Source of the DNA: Corynebacterium sp.
GTDB lineage: Bacteria > Actinomycetota > Actinomycetes > Mycobacteriales > Mycobacteriaceae
Reading direction: 5' to 3'
NCBI RefSeq assembly: GCF_022712275.1
Contig: NZ_JALAGU010000009.1
Location: 1 to 32,915 of the forward strand
Length of the DNA stretch: 32,915 bases
Part shown: positions 15,450 through 22,141 of the stretch, one piece after another
Layout: every line of letters starts with the position of its first letter
How positions within the stretch are numbered: the stretch's first letter is position 1
Translations under genes and position numbers: made by a program
Notes under the pieces: generated by a model
Database searches by the model: none
Told to the model about the DNA's origin: nothing
Seen by the model: the letters and a program-made list of their open reading frames with translations, nothing else

Positions 15450-16205
15450 TTAGCGTGTGGTGTAGCCACCGTTGGCGAAGATCGTCTGACCGGTGATCCA
15501 CCAGCCCTCGGTCGCCAGGAACCGGATGATCGGTGCGATGTCCTCGATCTGGGTAAGCTGATTGCCCATGGCCTGGGACTTGTGGAACTCGACTCGTTCC
15601 GGCGTTTCCTGACCGTAGAAGAACGGCGTGTCCATGGGTCCGGGGGCCACGGCGTTGACGGAGATGCCACGGTCGGCGAACTCCTTGGACGCCGCACGGG
15701 TGAAGTGCTCCACCGGGGCCTTGCCACCGGCGTAGGTGGAGTAGCCATCGGTGAAAGCGGCCAACAGGGCAGTGACCACGGTGATGATCTTGCCGTCGTC
15801 GGCAAGATGCTTGCCTGCCTCCTTGATGAAGAAGTATGCAGCCTTGGCGTTGATGTCGAGCATCGAGTCGTACTCGTCCTCAGTGGTCTCGACGATGGGC
15901 TTGCGCAGCACCTTGCCAGCGGTGTTGATGGCAATGTCGATCTTCCCGAACGTCTTCTCTGCCTCGTCGAACAGGGTCGCGACGTTCTGCGGGGAGGTCA
16001 GGTCGCCTTGGAAGATCGCACCCTGGACGCCTTCAGCCTGCACAGCAGCGAGGGTGTCCTCGGCATCCGGTCGACTGGCACCCGAGTTGTAGTGGATTGC
16101 GACGTTTGCTCCGGCGGCTGCGGACTGGCGCGCCACCAGGCCTCCGAGATTCTTGCCTCCTCCGGCAATCAAGACGTTCTTTCCCTTGAGCGTGTGCTCA
16201 GTCAT
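15450..16205 (-). CDS. Short-chain dehydrogenase/reductase (SDR)
   Basis: The protein has 251 residues, a normal classical SDR length. It shows the cofactor loop AGGGKNLGG (about 14-22), the HYNSG segment after strand 2 that usually fits NADP(H), GDLTS, the NTAG motif and the catalytic Y-x3-K in YSTYAGGK. It then has VNAVAPGPMDTPFF and a C-terminal ITGQTIFANGG. AAGGAAG precedes ATG 16205. The promoter is covered by a palindrome that should be the operator of the divergent TetR regulator, so the gene is probably induced by the TetR ligand, perhaps its substrate. It heads the operon with the SnoaL-like gene and ltrA. Confidence 0.9.
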   Translation of the reverse strand: MTEHTLKGKNVLIAGGGKNLGGLVARQSAAAGANVAIHYNSGASRPDAEDTLAAVQAEGVQGAIFQGDLTSPQNVATLFDEAEKTFGKIDIAINTAGKVLRKPIVETTEDEYDSMLDINAKAAYFFIKEAGKHLADDGKIITVVTALLAAFTDGYSTYAGGKAPVEHFTRAASKEFADRGISVNAVAPGPMDTPFFYGQETPERVEFHKSQAMGNQLTQIEDIAPIIRFLATEGWWITGQTIFANGGYTTR

Positions 16206-16234
16206 GCTCTTCCTTTCTCGTGGACTTCACGGAT

Positions 16235-16272
16235 CAACATATCATAGATATGTTGCGGCGTATCGGCGATAC
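16235..16272. promoter_or_regulatory. Divergent TetR operator and promoters
   Basis: CAACATATC-ATA-GATATGTTG (16235-16255) is a perfect 9-bp-arm palindrome, and GTATC-GGC-GATAC (16260-16272) is a second, shorter one. On the minus strand the first contains TATGAT, a good -10 for the SDR operon. On the plus strand TACGGT (16279-16284) is 6 bases before the tetR ATG, fitting a leaderless transcript. A TetR dimer here would block both directions. Confidence 0.78.
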
Positions 16273-16290
16273 TTACGCTACGGTAGCAGA

Positions 16291-16992
16291 ATGAGCAGGG
16301 ACGCGTCGACAGGAACGAGAGAAAAGTTGATCGCCGCTGCCGCGGACATGATCGCCCGCTCGCCCGGCGAGGACTTCTCACTACGGGCGGTGTGCGACAC
16401 CGTGGGAGTCAAGCTGCCCACCGCCTACCACTTCTTCGGATCGAAGCAGGGACTGGCGGACGCCGTGGTGGAGTACGGCTTCGACATGTACATCGCCGAG
16501 AAACAGGCCATGGAGTGGACCGGTGACCCGATCCAGGACATCCGCACCGGCTGGGACGCTCATGTCGACTTCGGCCTAGCGAATCCGGGCTTCTACGCCC
16601 TGATGTACGGCAAGGTGCAGCCCGGCCACGCCCCCGCCGCCCAGTCCCGGCCTGCCGAGATCCTGCTCGGACTCACCACGACAGCCGCGGAACAGGGACG
16701 CCTCGTCGTCTCCCCGGAACAGGCGTCCGCCCACATCCTGGCCACCAACATCGGGGTCACGCTGCGCCAGATCATCCAGGGAAACCCCGACCCCGATCTC
16801 TCCGCAGCCGTGCGCGACGGGGTTGTCGACGCGATTACCGGCAGCGGAAGGCCGGACGGTGCTGACTGCTCCGGTGCGATCTCAGCGGTCACCGAGCTCG
16901 CCGCGTCCAACTCGGACACCCTCGGCCCCGCCGAGACCCGCCTGCTGCAGGAATGGCTACAGCGGCTCCGGGAGGTCGGGGAAGACCAGTAA
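16291..16992 (+). CDS. TetR/AcrR-family transcriptional regulator
   Basis: The protein has 233 residues. The N-terminal TetR DNA-binding domain reads TREKLIAAAADMIARS, then FSLRAVCDTVGVKLPTAYHFFGSKQGLADAVVE, with the helix-turn-helix at about residues 32-51. The C-terminal ligand-binding helices are divergent, as usual; LANPGFYALMYGKVQPG resembles the conserved start of one TetR C-terminal subfamily. ATG 16291 was chosen because it follows the -10 hexamer and starts the typical N-terminus; an earlier start would run through the operator. It is divergent from the SDR operon and most likely represses it and itself. Confidence 0.92.
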   Translation: MSRDASTGTREKLIAAAADMIARSPGEDFSLRAVCDTVGVKLPTAYHFFGSKQGLADAVVEYGFDMYIAEKQAMEWTGDPIQDIRTGWDAHVDFGLANPGFYALMYGKVQPGHAPAAQSRPAEILLGLTTTAAEQGRLVVSPEQASAHILATNIGVTLRQIIQGNPDPDLSAAVRDGVVDAITGSGRPDGADCSGAISAVTELAASNSDTLGPAETRLLQEWLQRLREVGEDQ

Positions 16993-17515
16993 GCGACCGT
17001 CGTCACCAGATAGAGACCACCTCATGAGCAAGGGGATCTAGTGATAGCGGTCCCTGCGGCAGCCTTTCTCCACGCCACTCGTCAACACGCATGTACGAAT
17101 CACTGACCAGCGAGGTTAGGGCCAGCAGCAAACAGTGACCCGAGGGACTGCTGCACGGATAGGTGACCAGATGTGCCGGTGCCTGACAGTGTCCGGCAGT
17201 GTCGGAGGTGCTGTTGCAAATAGGGTTTCCCTTTACTTACCGATCGACAACAAGCACTTCAACTCCTACTTCACAAGTGCTTCTTCACCCGAGTTCTCGA
17301 GCCTGCAACCGCACCAGCAGGAACACCGCCACAGCGGCCCCGGTCGCGAGCGACCCTCGCATGGGCTGTGACGCGAGGCGACTGTAATTGCTCGCACTCG
17401 CAACGCGTCTGCTCAGACATAAGTCCGGGGCGACCGTCGGCCAGTGAGAAGGCGACGGGGCAGGCATCCATCGATCAGGAGCCGCACGTCCGACAAGGTT
17501 ACTTATCTAAACTCT
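16993..17515. other. Gene-free stretch holding a MITE and coding debris
   Basis: There is no convincing gene in these 520 bases. The MITE copy 2 occupies 17207-17315. To its right, the minus strand reads a short hydrophobic stretch (about 17285-17380, GSLATGAAVAVFLLVRLQARE) that could be the tail of a lost membrane transporter, though this is weak. Nothing was seen between 16993 and 17206. Confidence 0.4.
17207..17315. mobile_element. MITE with IS6-type ends, copy 2
   Basis: The left end GGTGCTGTTGCAAA (17207-17220) is intact, the right end GCCTGCAACCGCACC (17301-17315) worn. The 109 bases align throughout with the reverse complement of 7011-7120, sharing TTAC-TACCGATCGACA, AGCAAGCA/ACAAGCA and CTTCACAA blocks. 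There is no transposase. Compared with copy 1 it is the more decayed at its right end. Confidence 0.65.
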
Positions 17516-17541
17516 AGTACCTTGGTATGTTATAGTACCTG
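17516..17541 (+). promoter_or_regulatory. PadR promoter/operator
   Basis: TAGTACCT occurs twice (17516-17523 and 17534-17541), and GGTATGTTATAGTACC between them is partly palindromic. TATAGT (17531-17536) is a good -10 placed 6 bases before ATG 17543, so the mRNA is probably leaderless and the repeats overlap the promoter. The layout fits autorepression by the PadR product. Confidence 0.6.
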
Positions 17542-17542
17542 C

Positions 17543-17872
17543 ATGAGTGAGAGTCAGAAGATGATGACATTGCGGAGGGGCCTGCTGGAACCGTTGGTAC
17601 TCACAGCTCTCGACGGACGCCAACGGTACCCGGCCGAGATCGTGGCAGCCCTTCGAGAAGCGGGGTTTCCCGCTCAGGAAGGAACCCTCTACCCATTGCT
17701 CACCAAGCTCGGGAAAGAGGGGGTGGTGACTCACGAGTGGCGCGAATCACCCTCCGGGCCGCCCCGCAAGTATCTGAGCCTCACCCCACTCGGCCAGCAG
17801 CAGCTTGCCGAGTTCAAGGCCTACTGGCACTCCCTCACCCAGACCATCGAGCAGATAGGACGACACCCATGA
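17543..17872 (+). CDS. PadR-family transcriptional regulator
   Basis: The protein has 109 residues, typical for the short PadR group. A winged helix fills nearly the whole chain: LRRGLLEPLVLTALDG, YPAEIVAALREAGF, then EGTLYPLLTKLGKEGVV with the recognition helix, then the wing RKYLSLTPLGQQQLAEF. PadR proteins repress stress or efflux genes and release DNA on binding small molecules. The stop overlaps the next start (ATGA), coupling it to a PspC-domain membrane protein. The same PadR-plus-membrane-protein pairing is common in actinobacteria and firmicutes. Confidence 0.9.
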   Translation: MSESQKMMTLRRGLLEPLVLTALDGRQRYPAEIVAALREAGFPAQEGTLYPLLTKLGKEGVVTHEWRESPSGPPRKYLSLTPLGQQQLAEFKAYWHSLTQTIEQIGRHP

Positions 17873-18438
17873 GCACACGACACATGCGACTCTCCGGGCA
17901 CGCACGCGTGTTCACGCTCACCGACGATGCGCACACCGAACTCCTGGACTACCTCAGGCGGGCGCGCTTGACGCTCGACACCGAACCGGAATCCGAAGAG
18001 ACGCTTCGCGACCTCGAAGCGTCGATCGGAGAGCAACTCGGACCGCTCTACACCAGCGCCGATACCGTCGTCACTGCCGATGAGATGCTGACCATCCTGG
18101 AACAGCTAGGGCCGATCGAGGCAGACCCGACCGGATTCGCGACTTCCCCGACCCGTCGCAGCCCCGCATGGGCACGTGTCATCGAAGGTAAGTGGATCGG
18201 CGGCGTATGTTTGGGAATCGCCAGCCGCGGCGGATTCAATCCCGCTTGGGTACGAGGCCTCTCCGTCGTCCTCGTGGTACTCATCGCGGGAATCATCGCC
18301 CCGCTGGGTGAGGGCATTCCCATGCTCGTCTTCCTGATCGCAGCCGTCCTCGTATACCTCGCCTTGATGCTTCTCCTGCCGCCTACGAGGACCGTGCGGG
18401 AGTATCAGCGCATGTACGGCGACGCTGCGGGACACTGA
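17869..18438 (+). CDS. PspC-domain membrane protein
   Basis: The protein has 189 residues. Residues 1-95 are soluble and acidic (TDDAHTELLDYLRRARLTLD, then LEASIGEQLGPL), resembling the short DUF1700-like segment found next to PadR regulators. Residues about 100-175 form the PspC unit: VIEGKWIGGVCLGIASRGG, then two hydrophobic segments (VLVVLIAGIIAPLGEGIPML and VFLIAAVLVYLALMLLLPP). PspC-type proteins sense envelope stress. It shares a 4-base ATGA overlap with padR, so the two form an operon that probably responds to membrane damage. The partner of the soluble domain is unknown. Confidence 0.85.
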   Translation: MSTRHMRLSGHARVFTLTDDAHTELLDYLRRARLTLDTEPESEETLRDLEASIGEQLGPLYTSADTVVTADEMLTILEQLGPIEADPTGFATSPTRRSPAWARVIEGKWIGGVCLGIASRGGFNPAWVRGLSVVLVVLIAGIIAPLGEGIPMLVFLIAAVLVYLALMLLLPPTRTVREYQRMYGDAAGH

Positions 18439-18439
18439 C

Positions 18440-18732
18440 CACGCAGAGCCAACTGGCAAAGCGGAAAACTGCCAGCCCGCGTCGTACACGGAGGTGGACA
18501 GCCGCAGAGAGCGCGACAGCGCGGCCACTGACAGATCTTCGATACCGATGACTTGGGTGTTGTTCACCAGTTGTCGAGACAGCTTGTCGAGGTGGTCTTT
18601 GCGCTGGCAAACTACCTTGCGGCTGATCTTGGCCACCTTCGCGGCGGCTTTCTTCCGGTTGGAGCTTCCCTTGATCTTCCGTGACAGCTCACGTTGCGCA
18701 GAAGCTAGTGCGCGCTTGGCCGACCCCAGCAT
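18440..18732 (-). pseudogene. TnpB (IS200/IS605 OrfB) fragment
   Basis: About 90 residues on the minus strand match the middle of TnpB: AKRALASAQRELSRKIKGSS, then KKAAAKVAKI, QRKDHLDKLSRQLV and NTQVIGIEDLSVAALSRS ending at DAGW. The E of IEDL is the second RuvC catalytic acid. The first RuvC Asp, the zinc finger and the last Asp are missing. The start is cut by an IS6-type end (18744) and the end runs into the pspC-like gene with a frame change near 18450. It cannot be active, and no guide-RNA end or IS605 terminal structure is recognisable. Confidence 0.8.
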
Positions 18733-18744
18733 TGCAACAGCACC
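18731..18744. repeat. Isolated IS6-type terminal repeat
   Basis: ATTGCAACAGCACC matches the outer 14 bases of the IS6-like ends (one difference). It abuts the TnpB fragment directly; no partner end or transposase lies nearby. The next 140 bases (18745-18884) hold no gene, although the minus strand reads PLSVGQGVFVLVVSFLVKD, perhaps debris of a membrane protein. Confidence 0.6.
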
Positions 18745-18884
18745 TCCAGCGCAGCGATCGTCACCGAGAGATCCTTGACTAGAAAAGACACCACCAGGAC
18801 GAACACACCCTGCCCGACGGAGAGCGGCTCAGTGCCGGTGTCTGGATCGACGTGCCGGCTGACGGTCACAGGCAACGGCACCTT

Positions 18885-19937
18885 CTATAGGGGCCTGGCG
18901 TTTTCGGACAACCATCCGAATGGTCCGGTCAATCCCTCGGTGAACTCCGTGGTTCCGCCGCCCATGATTGGTGAGTTGGGTGTGCAGCGTTTCTCCGGGA
19001 CGCTGCCCGGATCCAGAGCGTCGCGCACGATGTCAATGACCCGCGGTGAGTACGACATGGAGATGTGGTCGGAATGGTCCTGTGCGCACCCGTCCTGGAC
19101 GGTGACGTTGGTGACCGTCGCACCCTCACCAGCGGTGAGGAACGTGGAGTCATACGGGGTGGTGACCTCGTCATACCTCGTGGCTACCACGGTGTAGTCG
19201 ACGCCGGGTACCGTGTCGCCGCGTTCGTCGAGCTTGGCGAGCAGAGGTGATCCGTACTGCTGCTGGGTTCCGGCCTCCCCGATGACATAGTCCAGGGCAG
19301 GATCCAGGTCGAGCCCGAGGCCTTCGATGAACCGGTTGAGGTTGGCCAGCCCGGACAGTGTGGTGCCGTGATTGGTCGCTCCCAGTGTGATGGCTTTGTC
19401 GACCTTCTCCGCTCCCCCGTTGAAGGCCAGGTACTGGCGGGCGAGCAGTCCACCCTGGGAGTGACCGACCAAATCGACCTTTCGGCTACCCGTGGTCTCA
19501 AGAACACGGTCAACGAAGGACTCGATCTCACCGGCGGAGGCTGTGATATCGCCCGTGCCGAACGTGTTCGGCAGGACGGTGCCCACCCCGCCCTTGTCGA
19601 GGATCTCGGCACGACCATAATTGGGGGCGAAGACGCAGTACCCGTCGTCGGCGAGTTGCGGGGCGAGCCCCGACCAGTTGTCGTAGGCGTTCTCCCAGGT
19701 TCCGTGGATGAGGACAACCGGGTCCGGGTGGTCTTTGCTGGGGACGCAGTCCCACTCATTGGCTCCGGCTGGCGACCGCTGCGGGTCATGGAAGCTTTCG
19801 ACGAAGGCGTCGACGAAGTTGGACGGCGAGTGTGTCTCAGCGACAGCTGTCGGAGCCGTTGTCGCCACTACCGCGACAGCAGCGATGCCCAGCAGCTCAG
19901 CAACAGATTTGTTATGTAGATGCAACATATAGGTCAT
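18885..19937 (-). CDS. Secreted triacylglycerol lipase/esterase
   Basis: The protein is 350 residues long when started at ATG 19937, which is the best placed start before the signal peptide (ELLGIAAVAVVATTAPTAVAE, cleavage near residue 34). It belongs to the lipase class-2 type alpha/beta-hydrolases: VVLIHGTWENAYDNW (oxyanion region), nucleophile elbow VGHSQGG with S160, GATNHGTTLSGL and a late DHSDHISMS region that should supply the catalytic His. Two cysteine pairs (C64/C101 and DGCAQD/EKRCTP) may form disulfides. Corynebacteria export such lipases to feed on host or food lipids. GATAAT near 19990 may be its -10. The start could also be the TTG at 19988. Confidence 0.85.
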   Translation of the reverse strand: MTYMLHLHNKSVAELLGIAAVAVVATTAPTAVAETHSPSNFVDAFVESFHDPQRSPAGANEWDCVPSKDHPDPVVLIHGTWENAYDNWSGLAPQLADDGYCVFAPNYGRAEILDKGGVGTVLPNTFGTGDITASAGEIESFVDRVLETTGSRKVDLVGHSQGGLLARQYLAFNGGAEKVDKAITLGATNHGTTLSGLANLNRFIEGLGLDLDPALDYVIGEAGTQQQYGSPLLAKLDERGDTVPGVDYTVVATRYDEVTTPYDSTFLTAGEGATVTNVTVQDGCAQDHSDHISMSYSPRVIDIVRDALDPGSVPEKRCTPNSPIMGGGTTEFTEGLTGPFGWLSENARPL

Positions 19938-20033
19938 GGTACTTGCAGGGAGCCATGGCCAACGGTGAACGGTGAAGATAGCTGGCAAGTAATTATCCCG
20001 CGTGGTGCGATCAGCAGATCAGGTATCAGCTGA

Positions 20034-20682
20034 GCTCATCGACAGTGCAGCAGTCCCTGGGATGCGCTCTTCACTGAGGCACTGAACTGTGCGAAAGCTG
20101 CCGAGAAGGCACTAGAGATCGCGCGACAGGCAGAGCGAGACGCCGTCGTCACCGCTCACGCCGCAGGTGCGAGCAATACCAAGATCGGGAAGTTCATCAA
20201 CCGCTCACCGACGGTCATCGGTGTCGCGGACACCATCGAGGTGTACACCCGCAACGGTGACCCGCTGTACGCCGGTACCGACGGGGTGATGGCGGCACAG
20301 GCGGTCATCAGCGAGCGTCAGCGGGGATTGAGTCCTCAGCAGGTCACAGACTGGGCAGAGGACTACCACCGTGTGGCGGGTCGACTTCTGGAGCCGGGGG
20401 TGATCACCCCGCAGACGGCAACGGTGATCAGCAACGTGGTGCGCGATGCTGAGCAGGTCATTGCACCTGAGCAGCTGCCGGAGGATCATCACCGGTTGCG
20501 CGAGGTCCTGGAGTCCGACGGTGCTGCAACGCCGGCCCCGCCGGCCGAGACAACTGTCGGTCAGGATCCTGGCGCCGTCGGTGAGATCGAGGTGTCGTTT
20601 GCCGAGTACGATCCGCCGGCCTCACGGTCTTCGTTGACGGAGCCTCCGGCGTCCGGCGCAGCCGAGCCGGGGCAGATCGACA
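20034..20682 (+). pseudogene. Hypothetical gene broken at both ends
   Basis: The frame opens after a TGA at 20031 with no usable start for the first 70 codons: LFTEALNCAKAAEKALEIAR and ERDAVVTAHAAGASNTKIGKF are clearly coding. A helix-turn-helix-like AGASNTKIGKFINRSPTVI suggests DNA binding. The downstream part is Pro/Ala-rich and acidic. It ends at the IS6-like element at 20683, after which the frame enters IS sequence. A GTG at 20241 could restart a shorter protein. I do not recognise the family; plasmid or phage origin is possible. Confidence 0.55.
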
Positions 20683-21529
20683 GGTGCTGTTGCAAAGTTG
20701 GGGGCAATCGATCAGGATCGGCCCGCATGGGCATTTTCTCCGGTAGGCATTACCCCCCCAAGATGTGATCCTCTGGGCCGTACGGTGGTACTGCCGATAC
20801 GGGGTGTCCTACCGGGATCTTGAGGAGATGCTCAGCGAGCGTGGTGTGCCGGTCGATCACACCACCATCTACCGGTGGGTACAGAAGTACGGCCCAGAGC
20901 TGGACAAAAGAACCCGTTGGTACCGTCAAATCTCACCCTGGTTCTCCGATTCCTGGCGGGTTGATGAGACATACATTCGAGTCGGAGGTAAATGGTGCTA
21001 CCTCTACCGGGCAGTGACCAAGGACGGCCGTAGCGTGGAGTTCTACATGTCCACCCGACGTAACACGACGGCAGCGACACGGTTCCTGGGTAAAGCACTG
21101 CGCGGTGCTGGTCACCGCGGTCCTCACAACGGTCCCCGGGTGATAGGTACCGACAAAGCGCCCACGTACGCTGGCGCGATCGAGAAGTTGATCACAGAGC
21201 AGAAACTGCCGAGGATGGTAGAGCATCGTCAGGTGAAGTACCTGAACAACGTGATCGAGGGCGATCACGGCCGACTCAAGCGCATCCTGGGTCCTAAAGG
21301 TGGTGGGTTCAAGACCCCGGTGTCGGCCTACAGGACACTGCAGGGCATGGAGGCTATGCATGCGCTGCGCAAGGGCCAGGGCAGAGTGTTCGCCTTCGGG
21401 CGCCTGAACGCGGATGCGGTGATCGTTGCCAAGGCCTTCGCCGGCGTCTGAGGGGCCAGTGCCACAGGGTTGGGGATCCCCACCGTGGGCAGCACTTGGG
21501 CACTGCCCGCACCACTTTGCAACAGCACC
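20683..21529 (+). mobile_element. IS6-family insertion sequence, best copy
   Basis: Perfect 16-bp terminal repeats GGTGCTGTTGCAAAGT and ACTTTGCAACAGCACC bound 847 bases with one transposase gene. Size, ends and gene are those of IS6 elements such as the corynebacterial IS1628 group. The flanking octamers GATCGACA and AGTGTGGG differ, so the original target duplication is lost or the copy arose by recombination. All lone ends in the window derive from this type. Confidence 0.92.
20765..21451 (+). CDS. IS6-family transposase, N-terminus out of frame
   Basis: The 228-residue frame carries the HTH (RYGVSYRDLEEMLSERGV), IYRWVQKYGPEL and the DDE core: WRVDETYIRVGGKW, VIGTDKAPTYAGAI and VIEGDHGRLKRILGPKGGG with the final E at the usual spacing. 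The natural N-terminus MGIFSGRHYP starts at ATG 20728 in a different frame. It is separated by a run of seven C (20754-20760), where five would keep it in frame. Using GTG 20765 loses only about 12 residues, so some activity may remain. Whether the C-run slips during transcription or translation is unknown. Confidence 0.85.
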   Translation: MILWAVRWYCRYGVSYRDLEEMLSERGVPVDHTTIYRWVQKYGPELDKRTRWYRQISPWFSDSWRVDETYIRVGGKWCYLYRAVTKDGRSVEFYMSTRRNTTAATRFLGKALRGAGHRGPHNGPRVIGTDKAPTYAGAIEKLITEQKLPRMVEHRQVKYLNNVIEGDHGRLKRILGPKGGGFKTPVSAYRTLQGMEAMHALRKGQGRVFAFGRLNADAVIVAKAFAGV

Positions 21530-21705
21530 AGTGTGGGTATCTACGCCGCTCACGTCCACCCGCCCAACCGGTAGCCGTGAGATCGTGATCCCTCCTCATG
21601 GAAAGGCCCCTGGATACCCGACGCCAGGAGGTAACCTGGGGAGTTGTCGACCAGTTCCCGCAGTAGTGACACTTTCACTGCACGGCCACTCCGGACAACG
21701 AAAAA

Positions 21706-21743
21706 CCGGAGGTCACAAACCCTTTCGAGTTTGTGACCTCCGG
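21706..21743 (-). terminator. Rho-independent terminator of tRNA-Leu
   Basis: A perfect 15-bp stem (CCGGAGGTCACAAAC, 21706-21720, with 21729-21743) and an 8-base loop are followed on the minus strand by TTTTT. It lies 28 bases after the tRNA 3' end. It is a textbook intrinsic terminator. Confidence 0.9.
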
Positions 21744-21770
21744 CCGGTTCAGTTCGTGAACCGCTCACTG

Positions 21771-21853
21771 TGGGCGAAGGGGGACTTGAACCCCCACGTC
21801 CCTAAGGACACTGGCACCTGAAGCCAGCGCGTCTGCCATTCCGCCACTCGCCC
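21771..21853 (-). tRNA. tRNA-Leu (CAG)
   Basis: The minus strand folds as a class II tRNA of 83 bases without encoded CCA: acceptor GGGCGAG (21847-21853) with TTCGCCC, an anticodon loop CTTCAGG giving anticodon CAG (leucine, codon CUG), a long variable arm (GTGTCCTTAGGGACGT) and T-arm GGGGG-TTCAAGT-CCCCC. The discriminator is A, as in other tRNA-Leu. It lies at the left edge of the conserved cluster, next to the IS-rich region. Confidence 0.96.
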
Positions 21854-21903
21854 GTGGCATCGATCAAAGTGATCAACGTGGGTTGCTTCTGCAACGGGTT
21901 GTA

Positions 21904-21932
21904 AGGTTAGCACCGGCGCCACGATCACACAA
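21904..21932 (-). promoter_or_regulatory. Promoter of tRNA-Leu
   Basis: On the minus strand TTGTGT (21927-21932) and TAACCT (21904-21909) are separated by 17 bases, and the tRNA begins 50 bases downstream. This is a fair sigma-70 type promoter. Confidence 0.6.
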
Positions 21933-22012
21933 AGGCGCAGCTCATACACTGTTTTCCCGATCGCCGAGCGCGATCCCGGCCAACTCGACTCCCATCGCGT
22001 CCGACGGATCCC

Positions 22013-22018
22013 TATAAT
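22013..22018 (+). promoter_or_regulatory. -10 element of the fhaA operon
   Basis: A consensus TATAAT lies 124 bases before the fhaA start. No clear -35 is seen at 17 bases, which is common in this group. The first transcript would begin near 22025. Confidence 0.6.
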
Positions 22019-22141
22019 GGGCGCTCACTGTTCACCCGACTCGAACTTCAGCGTGTCAGCGTCCCCGGGTACCCCTTGATCAACCCGGACATCATCCCGC
22101 GACCTGGGAGGCACAGCGCAAGGAAGGCAGGACCCCGGTTC

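Noticed and set aside
18440..18732. Possible active TnpB with guide RNA
   Set aside because: Lacks first and last RuvC acids and the zinc finger; no IS605 end or guide-RNA scaffold can be seen.
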